A stretch of DNA of 64,000 nucleotides from Labrenzia sp. THAF82 (GCF_009363435.1 NZ_CP045354.1:4058501-4122500), one strand, 5' to 3'. Shown: positions 27,204 through 37,269, counted from the first letter of the stretch. Numbers and translations are program-made. The notes: generated by a model not told the origin, from the sequence alone.

Positions 27204-27344
27204 GTGCAGGATCCGATTTCTGTTGGTGATCAACACCCTATTCCACCTGGCAGGCTGTTTTGACCACGATCTCCTTGATCCGGTAAGCGATACCGTTACA
27301 GTGCCGGTGCAAATTGCTTCGCGCACTACCTGAAGGAAAACAGC

Positions 27345-28010
27345 GTGCCTGATCCGATCAGCTGGGAATTCGCCTGGCCCTATTTTGTTGCCGCGCTTGT
27401 CTTCGGCTATCTGCTCGGGTCAATACCGTTTGGCCTGATATTCACGCGCATGGCGGGCCTTGGGGACATTCGCAAGATCGGCTCCGGCAACATCGGGACG
27501 ACCAACGTCCTGCGTACAGGCAACAAGGCCGTTGCAGCTGCGACGCTGTTGGGGGATGGGCTGAAGGGAACTGTAGCGGTTCTGGTCGCTGGTTCGTTCT
27601 ATGGTCAGGATATGGCTGTTGTTGCAGGCCTCGGAGCGTTTCTCGGGCACCTTTTCCCCGTCTGGCTGAAATTCAAAGGTGGTAAAGGTGTCGCCACCTA
27701 TTTGGGCATTTTGCTCGGTCTTTATTGGCCAATGTTTCTACTGGCTGCCGCGATCTGGGTCGGGATGGCCTTCGTTTTCCGCTATTCATCCTTGTCCGCG
27801 TTGTCGATGACCCTATTAACGCCAGTCCTGCTCTTTCTGGTTTTCCAACAGGCACAGATCGCTGAACTTTTTCTGCTGCTTTCAGTCCTGCTCTGGCTAA
27901 AGCACCATGAAAATATTGGCCGTCTTCTCAAGGGACAGGAGAGCAAAATCGGCACAACTTCCAAACCGGCAGCAGAAACGGCACTTGAGCCGGACAATGG
28001 AGGCTCGTGA
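27345..28010 (+). CDS. plsY: Glycerol-3-phosphate acyltransferase PlsY
   Basis: Inner-membrane enzyme that transfers an acyl group from acyl-phosphate to glycerol-3-phosphate, the first step of phospholipid synthesis in most bacteria. The 221 residues contain about five membrane helices and the conserved loops [34 protein letters not shown] (phosphate loop) and [17 protein letters not shown]. The start is GTG at 27345 with GAAGG upstream. Its stop overlaps the start of dprA (GTGA), so the two are translationally coupled. Confidence 0.95.
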   Translation: MPDPISWEFAWPYFVAALVFGYLLGSIPFGLIFTRMAGLGDIRKIGSGNIGTTNVLRTGNKAVAAATLLGDGLKGTVAVLVAGSFYGQDMAVVAGLGAFLGHLFPVWLKFKGGKGVATYLGILLGLYWPMFLLAAAIWVGMAFVFRYSSLSALSMTLLTPVLLFLVFQQAQIAELFLLLSVLLWLKHHENIGRLLKGQESKIGTTSKPAAETALEPDNGGS

Positions 28011-29140
28011 GCAGCTCAGCTCAATATAAAAGCAAGGGTCTCCCGGAGGCCGAGAAACTTGCGTGGCTTCGGCTAATACGATCTGAGAATATCGGTCCGG
28101 CAACGTTCCACGATCTGCTGGATCATGCAGGATCTGCCATAAGTGCCTTGGAGATGCTGCCGGCACTGTCCCGTCGCGGCGGCAAGAAGGCGATCAAGAT
28201 CTGTTCGCCCGAAGAAGCTGAAGCCGAGTATTCTTCTCACCACTCCAAAGGTGCCCGGCTTGTCGCTTTTGGCGAAGAAGGCTATCCGCAGCATCTGATG
28301 CATATTGATGCGCCGCCGCCCCTTTTATCAGTGAAGGGCGGGAATGCACTCAGTCAGCCTCGCATGATCGCAATAGTCGGCGCACGGAACGCTTCGCTTT
28401 CGGGTCGCAAGATCGCGGCAAGATTTGCAAAAGAACTTGGCGAAGAGGGATTTGTCATAGCTTCGGGGCTGGCCAGAGGCATTGACGCGGCAGCCCACGA
28501 AGCTGCGACCCGGTCCGGTACGATTGCCGCCTTTGCCGGTGGCATCGACGTTCTCTATCCACCGGAACATGACCGGCTGCTTGCCGCCATATTGGATGGT
28601 GGCGGAACCGCTATCAGTGAAATGCCTTTAGGGTGGAAGCCGCGCGGGCGTGATTTTCCAAGGCGAAACCGGCTGATATCAGGAGTTTCCCTCGGTGTGA
28701 TCGTGATCGAAGCGGCCAAGGCGTCCGGTTCACTTCACACAGCGCGCTATGCCCTGGAACAGAACCGAGACATTTTTGCCGTTCCCGGCTCGCCTCTCGA
28801 CCCGAGATCAGCTGGAACGAACGGACTGATACGGCAAGGCGCAGCACTAATAACCTGTGTCGAGGACATCCTGGAGGGCTTGTCGGGGCGTCTTGAGCCC
28901 ATTCTGCCTCTTCAGCCAAGACTGCTGGAACCGAACAGGCCTTCCCCGGGCGGGGCGGAGCCAAGTGGAAAACTTAGGGACAAGCTTCTTTCGGCACTCG
29001 GCCCGACACCGATCGATGTCGACGAACTCATTCGCTTTGCCGAAGTCGATGCCCGTACACTTCACGTCCTGCTTCTTGAGTTGGAGCTTGGCGGACGCCT
29101 GGAGAGGCATCCGGGCAACAAAATCTCACTCCTGATGTGA
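28007..29140 (+). CDS. dprA: DNA-processing protein DprA
   Basis: Single-strand DNA-binding, RecA-loading protein of natural transformation and recombination. The 377 residues include an N-terminal helical domain, a Rossmann core ([79 protein letters not shown]) and a C-terminal winged helix (about 315-377). The GTG start overlaps the plsY stop. The plsY-dprA order is common in Alphaproteobacteria. No other competence genes are in the window. Confidence 0.95.
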   Translation: MSSSAQYKSKGLPEAEKLAWLRLIRSENIGPATFHDLLDHAGSAISALEMLPALSRRGGKKAIKICSPEEAEAEYSSHHSKGARLVAFGEEGYPQHLMHIDAPPPLLSVKGGNALSQPRMIAIVGARNASLSGRKIAARFAKELGEEGFVIASGLARGIDAAAHEAATRSGTIAAFAGGIDVLYPPEHDRLLAAILDGGGTAISEMPLGWKPRGRDFPRRNRLISGVSLGVIVIEAAKASGSLHTARYALEQNRDIFAVPGSPLDPRSAGTNGLIRQGAALITCVEDILEGLSGRLEPILPLQPRLLEPNRPSPGGAEPSGKLRDKLLSALGPTPIDVDELIRFAEVDARTLHVLLLELELGGRLERHPGNKISLLM

Positions 29141-29328
29141 TTGGAAGAAATCTCTTGAATCTCAGTGGATAACTCGTATCAGCAGCGAACAACTTGACCG
29201 ATGTGTCTCAAAGGTCCATTTGACAGGCGACGCATGATCCTTGATCGTCTGCGCCAACACAGTATCTGAAAGATCCCCTTCTCCACCGGGCGGCAGCCCC
29301 GTTTCCGGCAAAAATTATTTGGGTAAGA

Positions 29329-31995
29329 ATGAACGTCGTCATTGTGGAATCGCCGGCGAAAGCCAAGACGATCAATAAATATCTAGGCTCCGATTACACT
29401 GTTCTGGCTTCCTATGGCCACGTGCGCGACCTGCCGGCGAAAGACGGCTCGGTGCTGCCGGACGACAATTTTTCCATGAGCTGGCAGGTGGACTCCAAGT
29501 CCCAGAAACGCCTGACCGAGATTGCAAATGCAGTCAAGGAAGCAGATCGCCTTATTCTCGCAACCGACCCCGACCGGGAAGGCGAAGCGATCTCGTGGCA
29601 TGTGCTTGAAGTGTTGCAGAAGAAACGTGTCCTGAAGGACAAGCAGGTGGAACGGGTGGTCTTTAACGCGATCACCAAGAAGGCCATCCTGGAAGCAATG
29701 GACAATCCGCGCGAGTTGGATGCACCCCTTGTCGATGCCTATCTTGCCCGCCGCGCGCTCGACTATCTGGTCGGTTTCACCCTGTCTCCGGTCTTGTGGC
29801 GCAAATTGCCGGGTGCGCGTTCAGCCGGGCGGGTTCAATCCGTTGCCCTGAGACTGATCTGCGACCGGGAAATGGAGATCGAAACCTTCGAGCCGCAGGA
29901 ATACTGGTCGATCTTCGCCAATATGAAGACACCTGCCGGCGATATGTTTCAGGCGGGACTGACCGGGTTCGACGGCCGGAAGATCGGCCGTCTCGATGTC
30001 AAAAACGAGACGGAAGCCACCACGATCAAGACAATGCTGGAAAGCGCCAGTTTCAAGGTCGACAGTGTTGCTTCCAAGCCCGCCAAACGGAACCCGGCCG
30101 CCCCGTTCACAACGTCCACTCTGCAACAGGAAGCTTCGCGTAAACTCGGGTTTGCTGCATCCCGTACAATGCAGGTGGCGCAGAAGCTTTATGAGGGCAT
30201 TTCCATTGGCGGTGAGACCTCAGGTCTGATCACCTATATGCGTACCGATGGCGTGCAGATTGCCGGAGAAGCAATTGCTGCTGCGCGCTCGGTGATCGGC
30301 AAGGATTTCGGTGATAAATACGTACCCGAAAAGCCGCGTGTTTATTCCTCCAAGGCAAAGAATGCTCAGGAAGCGCACGAGGCAATCCGACCAACCGACC
30401 TCTCGCGTCGACCCAAGGATGTTGCCCAGTTTCTCGACCCCGACCAGGCCAGACTTTACGAACTGATCTGGAAACGCACCATGGCGTCGCAGATGGAATC
30501 CGCGGTCCTGGAGCGCACAACCATAGAAATTGTCGCGGACGGCTCGGGCAAGCGCGCTAACTTGCGCGCAACAGGGTCCGTCGTGCGCTTCGACGGTTTT
30601 CTGGCTCTTTACCAGGAAGGCCGCGACGATGACGATGACGAAAATTCCAAACGTCTTCCACCAGTCGATCAAGGCGCTTCATTAAGCGCGACTTCCGTCG
30701 ACGGAACGACAGAAGCGATCGAATCAAGTCAGCACTTTACGACGCCTCCGCCCCACTACACCGAGGCAAGTCTCGTCAAGAAGATGGAAGAACTTGGCAT
30801 CGGCCGGCCATCGACTTACGCTTCGACGCTGCAAACGCTGCGCGACCGCGATTATGTCGAACTCGAAAAGAAGCAGCTGGTCCCCCAAGACAAGGGCCGG
30901 ATCGTCATTGCGTTCCTTGAAAGTTTCTTCCAGCGCTATGTCGAATTCGATTTCACCGCGAGTCTTGAAGAAAAACTCGACAAGATTTCAGCGGGTGAGC
31001 TGTCCTGGCTCGATGTTTTGCGAGACTTCTGGACCGGTTTTTCCGGCGCTGTCGATGAAATCAAGGATCTGCGCGTTGCGCAGGTCATCGACGCACTGAA
31101 CGAACTGCTTGGTCCGCATATCTTCCCGCCCAAGGAAGACGGCACCGATCCGCGCAAATGTCCGTCATGCGACACCGGGCAACTGTCACTGAAAGTCAGC
31201 CGCTGGGGCGCATTTATCGGATGTTCCAATTATCCCGAATGCGGTTTCACCCGTCAGCTGGGCAAACCGAGCGGCGAAGACGGCGATGCAGATGAAGGTC
31301 CGAAAGTCTTGGGTGTCGACCCCGAAACCGGACAGGAAGTCTCCCTAAGAACCGGTCGTTTCGGCCCCTACGTTCAACTTGGCACAGAAGCCAAGCCAAA
31401 ACGCTCCTCCCTGCCCAAGGGATGGTCCGCGCCTGATATGGACCTGGACAAGGCTCTGCAGCTTTTGTCCTTGCCGCGCGAAGTTGGACCGCACCCGGAA
31501 GACGGGAAGATGATAAGCGCCGGTATCGGCCGATATGGTCCATTCGTCCTTCATGAAGGCACCTACGCCAATCTATCCACACCGGATGAGGTCTTTTCCG
31601 TCGGCATCAACCGTGCCGTCGATGCGCTTGCCGAAAAACGTGCCAAAGGGGGCGGTCGGCGTGGGGCGGCGGCCACGCCTCTGAAGGAACTCGGCGAACA
31701 CCCCGACGAGGGTGGTCCCATCAATGTCTATGACGGACGGTATGGGCCTTACGTCAAACACGGTAAAATCAACGCCACGTTGCCAAAGGATTCAGATCCA
31801 AAAGCAGTCACCTTGGAACAAGCGCTTGAATTGATCGCTGCCAAGGCCGCCAAGGGCGGCGGAAAGAAAAAGGCGGCTGCAAAGAAAAGCACGGCTAAAA
31901 AAACCACGACCAAGAAGACAGCTCCAAAGAAAACCGCGACCAAGGCCAAAGTGGATGCTTCTTCCGACGAGGTACCCTGGGATGACGCCTCTTGA
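29329..31995 (+). CDS. topA: DNA topoisomerase I
   Basis: Type IA topoisomerase that relaxes negative supercoils. The 888 residues start with the Toprim domain (VIVESPAKAKTINKYLG and DPDREGEA), followed by the cleavage/religation core with catalytic Tyr303 in GLITYMRTDG. A four-cysteine zinc ribbon (CPSC...C...C) and three GRxGPYV/GRYGPFV-type C-terminal repeats come next. The chain ends in a ~45-residue Lys/Ala/Thr-rich tail before a short acidic end, likely a non-specific DNA-binding tail. The stop overlaps the start of rnr. Confidence 0.97.
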   Translation: MNVVIVESPAKAKTINKYLGSDYTVLASYGHVRDLPAKDGSVLPDDNFSMSWQVDSKSQKRLTEIANAVKEADRLILATDPDREGEAISWHVLEVLQKKRVLKDKQVERVVFNAITKKAILEAMDNPRELDAPLVDAYLARRALDYLVGFTLSPVLWRKLPGARSAGRVQSVALRLICDREMEIETFEPQEYWSIFANMKTPAGDMFQAGLTGFDGRKIGRLDVKNETEATTIKTMLESASFKVDSVASKPAKRNPAAPFTTSTLQQEASRKLGFAASRTMQVAQKLYEGISIGGETSGLITYMRTDGVQIAGEAIAAARSVIGKDFGDKYVPEKPRVYSSKAKNAQEAHEAIRPTDLSRRPKDVAQFLDPDQARLYELIWKRTMASQMESAVLERTTIEIVADGSGKRANLRATGSVVRFDGFLALYQEGRDDDDDENSKRLPPVDQGASLSATSVDGTTEAIESSQHFTTPPPHYTEASLVKKMEELGIGRPSTYASTLQTLRDRDYVELEKKQLVPQDKGRIVIAFLESFFQRYVEFDFTASLEEKLDKISAGELSWLDVLRDFWTGFSGAVDEIKDLRVAQVIDALNELLGPHIFPPKEDGTDPRKCPSCDTGQLSLKVSRWGAFIGCSNYPECGFTRQLGKPSGEDGDADEGPKVLGVDPETGQEVSLRTGRFGPYVQLGTEAKPKRSSLPKGWSAPDMDLDKALQLLSLPREVGPHPEDGKMISAGIGRYGPFVLHEGTYANLSTPDEVFSVGINRAVDALAEKRAKGGGRRGAAATPLKELGEHPDEGGPINVYDGRYGPYVKHGKINATLPKDSDPKAVTLEQALELIAAKAAKGGGKKKAAAKKSTAKKTTTKKTAPKKTATKAKVDASSDEVPWDDAS

Positions 31996-34307
31996 GCGCA
32001 AAACGCATTAACACGCGCAAACATACCAAACGCAAGCACGCCAAAGTTCCCGGCGAAATGCCCTCCCGTGAGGACATTCTCGCTTTTGTTGCCGACAATC
32101 CGGGACGCGCAGGCAAACGGGAAATTGCGCGTCACTTCGGGATCATCGGCGGCGCGCGCATTCATCTCAAGAAAATGCTCAAGGATCTTGCAGATGACGG
32201 TCTGATTGAAAAACGCAACAAGCGCATGATCAGGCCAGGCGACTTGCCTCCCGTCTTTGTCGTCAGTTTGAACGCACGTGACCGGGATGGCGAGCTTCTG
32301 GGAACCCCGGTTGATTGGGACGAGGAAGCGGGTGCGCCACCAAAAATTCTTGTCCTGACCGGCAAGACCAAAAACACGCAGGCCGGGGTTGGAGACAGGG
32401 CGCTGATCCGCCTGACCGAAGCAGAGACCGGTCCGGAAGCGGAGCATGTGGGCCGTGTCATCAGGGTTCTGGAAAAGCGACAGAGCGCCATCCTCGGCAT
32501 TCTTCGCAAACGCGACGGCAATCGTCCCGCGTATTTGGAGCCGATAGACCGAAAACAACGGGAACTGGATGTTGACCCGGCAGAGATGAAGGAAGCTGAC
32601 GACGGCGACCTCGTCAGTGTCCAGGTGACAAGGTCCGGTCGATATGGTCAGCCGCGGGCATCCATTGTCGAGCGGTTCGGTTCCATGAACTCGGAAAAGG
32701 CTGTTTCTGAGATTGCGCTGCAGTCTCATGGCATTCCGCACGTCTTTCCGTCCTCGGTAACTGAGCAGGCAGACAGTGCGAAACCCGTTGAAAAACTGGG
32801 AACACGTGAAGACTGGCGCCAGGTACCATTGATCACCATCGACCCGCCCGATGCCAAGGACCACGACGACGCCGTCTATGCAGAACCGGACAACGATCCG
32901 CAGAATGCAGGCGGACACGTCGTTTATGTCGCGATTGCCGATGTTGCTTACTATGTGACACCAGGATCGCCGATGGACCGCGAAGCGCACTTGCGCGGAA
33001 ATTCGGTCTATTTCCCGGATCGCGTCATCCCAATGTTGCCGGAGCGCATTTCAAATCAGCTTTGCTCTCTCAGGGAAAAAGAAGACAAGCCGGCAATGGG
33101 CGCGCGCATGGTCTTTGACAAGACCGGGCGCAAGATCAGCCACACTTTTCACCGGGTCCTGATGCGCTCGGCCGCAAAGCTGTCCTATCTGCAGGCCCAA
33201 AAGGCCATAGACGGTGTCACCGACGAAAAGACCGAAACGCTCCTTGAAGGCGTTCTGAAGCCTCTTTGGGCAGCTTACCAGGTCTTGAAGAAGGGCCGCA
33301 CGGCCAGAGAGCCACTGGAACTCGATCTGCCTGAGCGCAAGATCAAACTGAAGCCTGACGGCACTGTTGACCATGTCTACGTGCCTGAGCGTCTCGACGC
33401 ACACAAACTCATCGAAGAGTTTATGATCCAGGCGAATGTCGCGGCGGCAGAGACACTGGAAAAAAAGAAGACGCCCCTGCTCTACCGGGTGCACGACGCA
33501 TCAACCCCGGAAAAGCTTGAAAGCCTCAAGGACTTTCTGTCGACTTTGAACATGAAGCTTCCATCCTCCGGTGGATTGAGGCCTGCCGTGTTCAATGGAA
33601 TTCTGGCAAAGGTCAAGGACACGCCGCAAGCGCATCTGGTCAACGAGGTGATCCTGCGCAGTCAGGCGCAAGCCGAATACACGCCGCAAAATATCGGGCA
33701 TTTCGGACTGAACCTGCGTCGGTACGCTCACTTCACCTCTCCCATTCGTCGCTACGCGGATCTGATCGTCCATCGCGGCCTCATTTCGGCCCTGGACCTT
33801 GGCAATGACGGCCTGCAAGACGGCATTGAAGCCAAACTCGAAGCAATCGGTGCAGAAATATCATCGGCCGAACGCCGGGCCATGCTTGCCGAGCGCGATA
33901 CCATCGATCGCCTGATCGCACTTTGGATGAGCGATCAGATCGGTGCGACGTTTCAAGGGCGTATTGCCGGTGTCGTAAAGTCCGGACTGTTCGTGCGCCT
34001 TGAAGAGACAGGTGCAGATGGATTTGTTCCGGCATCGACTATTGGTGTCGACTATTATCGCTACGACGAAGGGTCGCATGCCTTGATAGGTGACAAAACC
34101 GGCGAGACTTATCAACTTGGCGATCAGGTGGAAGTCAGGCTTGTTGAAGCTGCGCCCTTTGCCGGAGCTCTCACATTCGAGATTCTCAGCCATGGACGGA
34201 TGGCCGGGAAACGTATTCGCAAAGCAGCACCCAAGGTGCGGCGCGGTCCGCCCAAAGGCGGACGCAACAAGTCCTCCACACGGAAGCAAAGCCGAAGGAG
34301 GGCCTAG
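31992..34307 (+). CDS. rnr: Ribonuclease R
   Basis: Processive 3'-5' exoribonuclease of the RNB family that degrades structured RNA. It has 771 residues. An N-terminal helix-turn-helix region is followed by cold-shock domains, the RNB domain with the Asp cluster DPPDAKDHDDAV near 283-294, motif FTSPIRRYADLIVHR, an S1 domain near 655-735, and an Arg/Lys-rich tail. The start is TTG at 31992, overlapping the topA stop by four bases (TTGA); the frame has no better start. Topoisomerase and exonuclease are thus produced from one message. Confidence 0.95.
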   Translation: MSAKRINTRKHTKRKHAKVPGEMPSREDILAFVADNPGRAGKREIARHFGIIGGARIHLKKMLKDLADDGLIEKRNKRMIRPGDLPPVFVVSLNARDRDGELLGTPVDWDEEAGAPPKILVLTGKTKNTQAGVGDRALIRLTEAETGPEAEHVGRVIRVLEKRQSAILGILRKRDGNRPAYLEPIDRKQRELDVDPAEMKEADDGDLVSVQVTRSGRYGQPRASIVERFGSMNSEKAVSEIALQSHGIPHVFPSSVTEQADSAKPVEKLGTREDWRQVPLITIDPPDAKDHDDAVYAEPDNDPQNAGGHVVYVAIADVAYYVTPGSPMDREAHLRGNSVYFPDRVIPMLPERISNQLCSLREKEDKPAMGARMVFDKTGRKISHTFHRVLMRSAAKLSYLQAQKAIDGVTDEKTETLLEGVLKPLWAAYQVLKKGRTAREPLELDLPERKIKLKPDGTVDHVYVPERLDAHKLIEEFMIQANVAAAETLEKKKTPLLYRVHDASTPEKLESLKDFLSTLNMKLPSSGGLRPAVFNGILAKVKDTPQAHLVNEVILRSQAQAEYTPQNIGHFGLNLRRYAHFTSPIRRYADLIVHRGLISALDLGNDGLQDGIEAKLEAIGAEISSAERRAMLAERDTIDRLIALWMSDQIGATFQGRIAGVVKSGLFVRLEETGADGFVPASTIGVDYYRYDEGSHALIGDKTGETYQLGDQVEVRLVEAAPFAGALTFEILSHGRMAGKRIRKAAPKVRRGPPKGGRNKSSTRKQSRRRA

Positions 34308-34783
34308 TGACGGTTCGCTATGAGTTGAATGAAAACCTTTCTGCACCACCTGAGAAGGCAGCAAAGCCGCGGCGCGCGGTCATGCCGGCCATGATGCGGG
34401 GCGCGTTCAATCGTTGCATGGCCTGCGGCGAAGGAAAGATCTTTGACGGTTTCCTGACAACGCGCCATGCCTGCTCGAACTGTGGTGAGGAGTTTCATCA
34501 TCATCGCGCTGACGATGCACCGCCATATTTCACGATCACGATTGTCGGCCACATCATTATTCCTGCCCTGCTGGTTGTCGAAGTCATGTGGCGCCCGGCA
34601 ATCTGGATCCATATGTCGATCTGGTTACCACTCACCGTTTTCCTGGCACTCGCTCTCATGCGACCCGTGAAAGGGGCGCTGGTCGGTTTGCAATGGGCCC
34701 TCTACATGCACGGTTTCGATCCGGAAGCCGAAGACGACATGCTCGTTGTTGACATGCCGGCAAGGCACGAAGGCACCCAATGA
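34307..34783 (+). CDS. DUF983 membrane protein with zinc-ribbon-like motif
   Basis: A 158-residue protein typical of alphaproteobacterial DUF983. The N-terminal part has two CxxC pairs (RCMACGEGKIF and HACSNCGEEF) resembling a zinc ribbon. Two membrane helices follow (about 83-100 and 104-121). The GTG start shares one base with the rnr stop, and its own stop overlaps the NUDIX gene (ATGA), so rnr, this gene and the NUDIX gene are translationally linked. Function is unknown; the link with rnr is conserved in related genomes as far as I recall. Confidence 0.8.
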   Translation: MTVRYELNENLSAPPEKAAKPRRAVMPAMMRGAFNRCMACGEGKIFDGFLTTRHACSNCGEEFHHHRADDAPPYFTITIVGHIIIPALLVVEVMWRPAIWIHMSIWLPLTVFLALALMRPVKGALVGLQWALYMHGFDPEAEDDMLVVDMPARHEGTQ

Positions 34784-35526
34784 CCGGTTCTTTTGAAAAG
34801 CAGTTGGCAAAAGACGAAAAAGCCGGCGATTACCCATACATTCGACCGAAGGATGCCGCCACACTACTTATCCTCGACAGGGACGGATCAGGTGACGTCA
34901 GACTGCTGATGGGCCGTCGGCACATGCGCCACACATTTATGCCCGGAAAATTCGTTTTCCCCGGCGGGCGGGTAGATCCGGCAGATTCCAGAGTGGCGAA
35001 TGTGCTTCCCTATCATCCGGACGTTCAGGCGCGTCTTTCGAAAGGTTTGAAGAAGGTCAAAACCGAAGCGCGCGTCCGTGCCTTCGCGCTGGCGGCAATC
35101 CGAGAGACCTATGAAGAAGCGGGGCTTTTCATCGGCCAGAAAGGCAACGGAACCTCTCAACGGCTGGGCACCGGTTTCGAAGCCTTCATGGAACGTGGCA
35201 TTCAGCCGGACCTTGGTGGCCTGCGTATGATCGCCAGAGCCGTCACACCGACAAAACGCCCTCGCCGCTTCGACACGCGTTTCTTTTCGGTCTGGGCCGA
35301 TGCGATCGCCGACCGACTGCCAGATGGGAAAGGTCCTTCAGGGGAGTTGGAAGACTGCGCCTGGCTCACGCTTGAAGAGGCACGGGAAAAAGAACTGCCG
35401 CTGATCACAACGAAGATACTGGCCGATCTGGAGAGCCGTCTGGAAACGGATCCAGACCTGTCTCCAGACACCCCCGTCCCCTACTATTACTTTAGGAACG
35501 GCGCATTTGTACGTGACCTTTTGTAG
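34780..35526 (+). CDS. NUDIX hydrolase with an insertion in the Nudix box
   Basis: A 248-residue hydrolase of nucleoside-diphosphate-linked compounds. The catalytic half of the Nudix box, AAIRETYEEAGLFIG, is intact. The leading FPGGRVDPAD is separated from it by about 35 residues instead of following directly, as in the NUDT7/NUDT19-like (acyl-CoA or large-insert) subfamilies. The gene overlaps DUF983 by four bases and is the last member of the coupled topA-rnr group. Substrate unknown; CoA derivatives or nucleotide sugars are possible. Confidence 0.82.
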   Translation: MTGSFEKQLAKDEKAGDYPYIRPKDAATLLILDRDGSGDVRLLMGRRHMRHTFMPGKFVFPGGRVDPADSRVANVLPYHPDVQARLSKGLKKVKTEARVRAFALAAIRETYEEAGLFIGQKGNGTSQRLGTGFEAFMERGIQPDLGGLRMIARAVTPTKRPRRFDTRFFSVWADAIADRLPDGKGPSGELEDCAWLTLEEAREKELPLITTKILADLESRLETDPDLSPDTPVPYYYFRNGAFVRDLL

Positions 35527-35603
35527 GTGTTTGAAATTCCGGGCAACGGATCTCCCGATGCAATGCTATAATTGAACAGCTGCAACAAATGGAGCCTTGT
35601 TCC

Positions 35604-36005
35604 ATGAAAGACCGCGCTATCGTTCCGGACGAGTTAGAGGGTTATTACCGCGACTGGAAGATGTCGCCCGGGCTGGCCTGTGGGGATTTCCTGTTCTTTT
35701 CGGGATTTACCGGCGCCGACGCTGACGGAAACCTTTCCGATGATCCTGAAACACAGATTCGCATGGCCTTCCGTAAGGTGGGACTGGTGCTTGCAAAAGC
35801 GGGCCTGAGCTACAATGCGCTTGTGGAAATGACGTCCTATCACGTTGGCCTGAAAGAGCATCTTGAACTTTTCAAGCAGATACGCGCGGAATATGTCGAG
35901 GAACCCTATCCGGCCTGGACCGCAATTGAAGTGGCTGGATTTGTGCGAGATGGGGCCGTGATTGAAATCAAGGCCATTGCCAACCGAGTACCGAAATCCG
36001 ACTAG
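35604..36005 (+). CDS. RidA/YjgF family protein (first copy)
   Basis: A 133-residue member of the RidA superfamily, whose best-known members hydrolyse reactive enamine/imine intermediates. It has the beta-alpha fold pattern with FLFFSGFTGADADGNL, TQIRMAFRKVGLVLAKAG and the C-terminal PAWTAIEVAGFVRDGAVIEI. The arginine of the canonical active site (in xxxR) is not obvious here, so this may belong to an Rid2-7 subfamily without deaminase activity. The ATG at 35604 follows GGAG; an ATG at 35589 is also in frame. A second RidA homologue is at 40893. Confidence 0.82.
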   Translation: MKDRAIVPDELEGYYRDWKMSPGLACGDFLFFSGFTGADADGNLSDDPETQIRMAFRKVGLVLAKAGLSYNALVEMTSYHVGLKEHLELFKQIRAEYVEEPYPAWTAIEVAGFVRDGAVIEIKAIANRVPKSD

Positions 36006-36217
36006 GATTTCCAGCCATGACAACACACATCCCCATGTATCGACGCGCGCGCATTGCCATTGCCCATTAAAAATCGTCCGGGACGGCACGCAGCGCTTGA
36101 CTTTAGCAACCTGATGAGTACTTTGCGCGCTGATTTCAGACATTGGGGTAGATTCACCGCCAGCCAATCTGGCCGCGAGAATTGTTTGCCCGACACAAGA
36201 GAACAGGATCCAAGGCC

Positions 36218-36385
36218 ATGGCCAAGGCGACAACAATCAAAATCAAGCTCCTCTCCACGGCGGACACCGGCTTCTTCTATGTCACCAAGAAGAATTCCCG
36301 CACGATGACCGAAAAGATGGTCAAGAAGAAATACGACCCGGTTGCGAAAAAACACGTCGAGTTCAAGGAAGCCAAGATCAAGTAA
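36218..36385 (+). CDS. rpmG: 50S ribosomal protein L33
   Basis: A 55-residue ribosomal protein of the large subunit. It begins [20 protein letters not shown] and ends [11 protein letters not shown], the proteobacterial L33 pattern, lacking the CxxC zinc motifs of the zinc-dependent paralogues. The ATG at 36218 follows AGGATCCAAGG. A terminator begins 28 bases after the stop. Confidence 0.97.
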   Translation: MAKATTIKIKLLSTADTGFFYVTKKNSRTMTEKMVKKKYDPVAKKHVEFKEAKIK

Positions 36386-36897
36386 TTTGGTTTTGAATGA
36401 TGGAACGACTGGAACCCGCCAATTCGGCGGGTTTTGTTTTTTGGGCGCGCCCGCGCACACGGCAAAAGGCGCACAAAGTCATAAGCCTGATGTTCTGAGA
36501 GAATTTGTGGTCGGCGGGAACACGGCATTCGAGGAGGCCACTCATCGGCCGGTTCCCAACCGACCTGCCCCACGGACCCAGGAGATGCGGCGGACCTGAG
36601 CACTCCGAGGGGAAACTAATTGCCAGATTAACGTCGCGGCAATCACAACCGCGCCAACAAGGCCATCAGGGAAATCCCTAATCTTCGGCCACAGTACCGT
36701 ATTGTTGCCTGATTGCAATAAATTCCGCAAAATATACACAGAAACAATGCGGTTTTAGTAAATTCGTAACCTTAATGTGAGCTCGAATCTCGTTTTCATT
36801 GACCAAAGTCGTAGCTCATGATCGGGTTTCGACAACTGGTGATTGCTCGAAGTCTTTGCGAAATCTTTCGCTGACGCAGTATTTTTCGATGCGCTGA
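36386..36897. other. Gene-free gap between rpmG and divK
   Basis: About 510 bases between two convergent genes. The first part holds the rpmG terminator (36413-36440). I see no convincing gene in the remainder. In many Rhizobiales the diguanylate cyclase regulator pleD follows divK here; no pleD-like reading frame is present. Confidence 0.55.
36413..36440 (+). terminator. Rho-independent terminator of rpmG
   Basis: An 8-bp perfect stem, AACCCGCC (36413-36420) with GGCGGGTT (36426-36433), has a 5-base loop and is followed by a T-rich tract (TTGTTTTTT). Confidence 0.9.
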
Positions 36898-37269
36898 TCA
36901 GGCTTCGCCCAGATAGGTGCGCACAGTCTCCAGAAACTTGGCAACCGAGATAGGCTTTGAGATATAGGCCTCACACCCGCCCTGCCGAATACGCTCTTCG
37001 TCACCCTTCATTGCGAATGCAGTCACCGCAATCACGGGAATAGACGAGATGTCTTCGTCTTCCTTGATCCATTTGGTGACCTCAAGCCCGGAAACTTCCG
37101 GAAGCTGAATGTCCATCAGGATAAGGTCTGGATGATGTTCCCGCGCAAGCTTGAGAGCTTCAATTCCGGTCCGTGTCTGCAAAGTGTCGTAACCGTGCGC
37201 CTCAAGCAGATCATGAAACAATTTCATGTTCAGCTCGTTGTCTTCGACGATCAACACCGATTTTGCCAT
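36898..37269 (-). CDS. divK: Single-domain response regulator DivK
   Basis: A 123-residue CheY-like receiver with no output domain. The acidic pair is Glu9-Asp10, the phosphoacceptor Asp53 ([13 protein letters not shown]), the switch Thr83 (AVTAFA) and Lys105 (SKPI). Sequence and neighbourhood match DivK, which in Caulobacter and rhizobia is phosphorylated and dephosphorylated by DivJ/PleC and controls CtrA and cell polarity. It is divergent from the DUF3572 gene. Unlike in many relatives, pleD does not follow. Confidence 0.92.
   Translation of the reverse strand: MAKSVLIVEDNELNMKLFHDLLEAHGYDTLQTRTGIEALKLAREHHPDLILMDIQLPEVSGLEVTKWIKEDEDISSIPVIAVTAFAMKGDEERIRQGGCEAYISKPISVAKFLETVRTYLGEA

Noticed and set aside
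31749..32990. 413-residue frame on the minus strand opposite topA and rnr
   Set aside because: It is antisense to clearly conserved genes, has no ribosome site and no recognisable domain.
36542..36739. Minus-strand 65-residue frame with a hydrophobic segment downstream of divK
   Set aside because: The start is GTG with no ribosome binding site, and the rest of the frame is Arg-rich and unlike a coding segment. The hydrophobic stretch alone is not enough.
36766..36775. GTAACCTTAA, nine of ten matches to the CtrA half-site TTAACCTTAA
   Set aside because: It lies at the 3' side of divK and not upstream of any gene seen here. Such sequences are common by chance.
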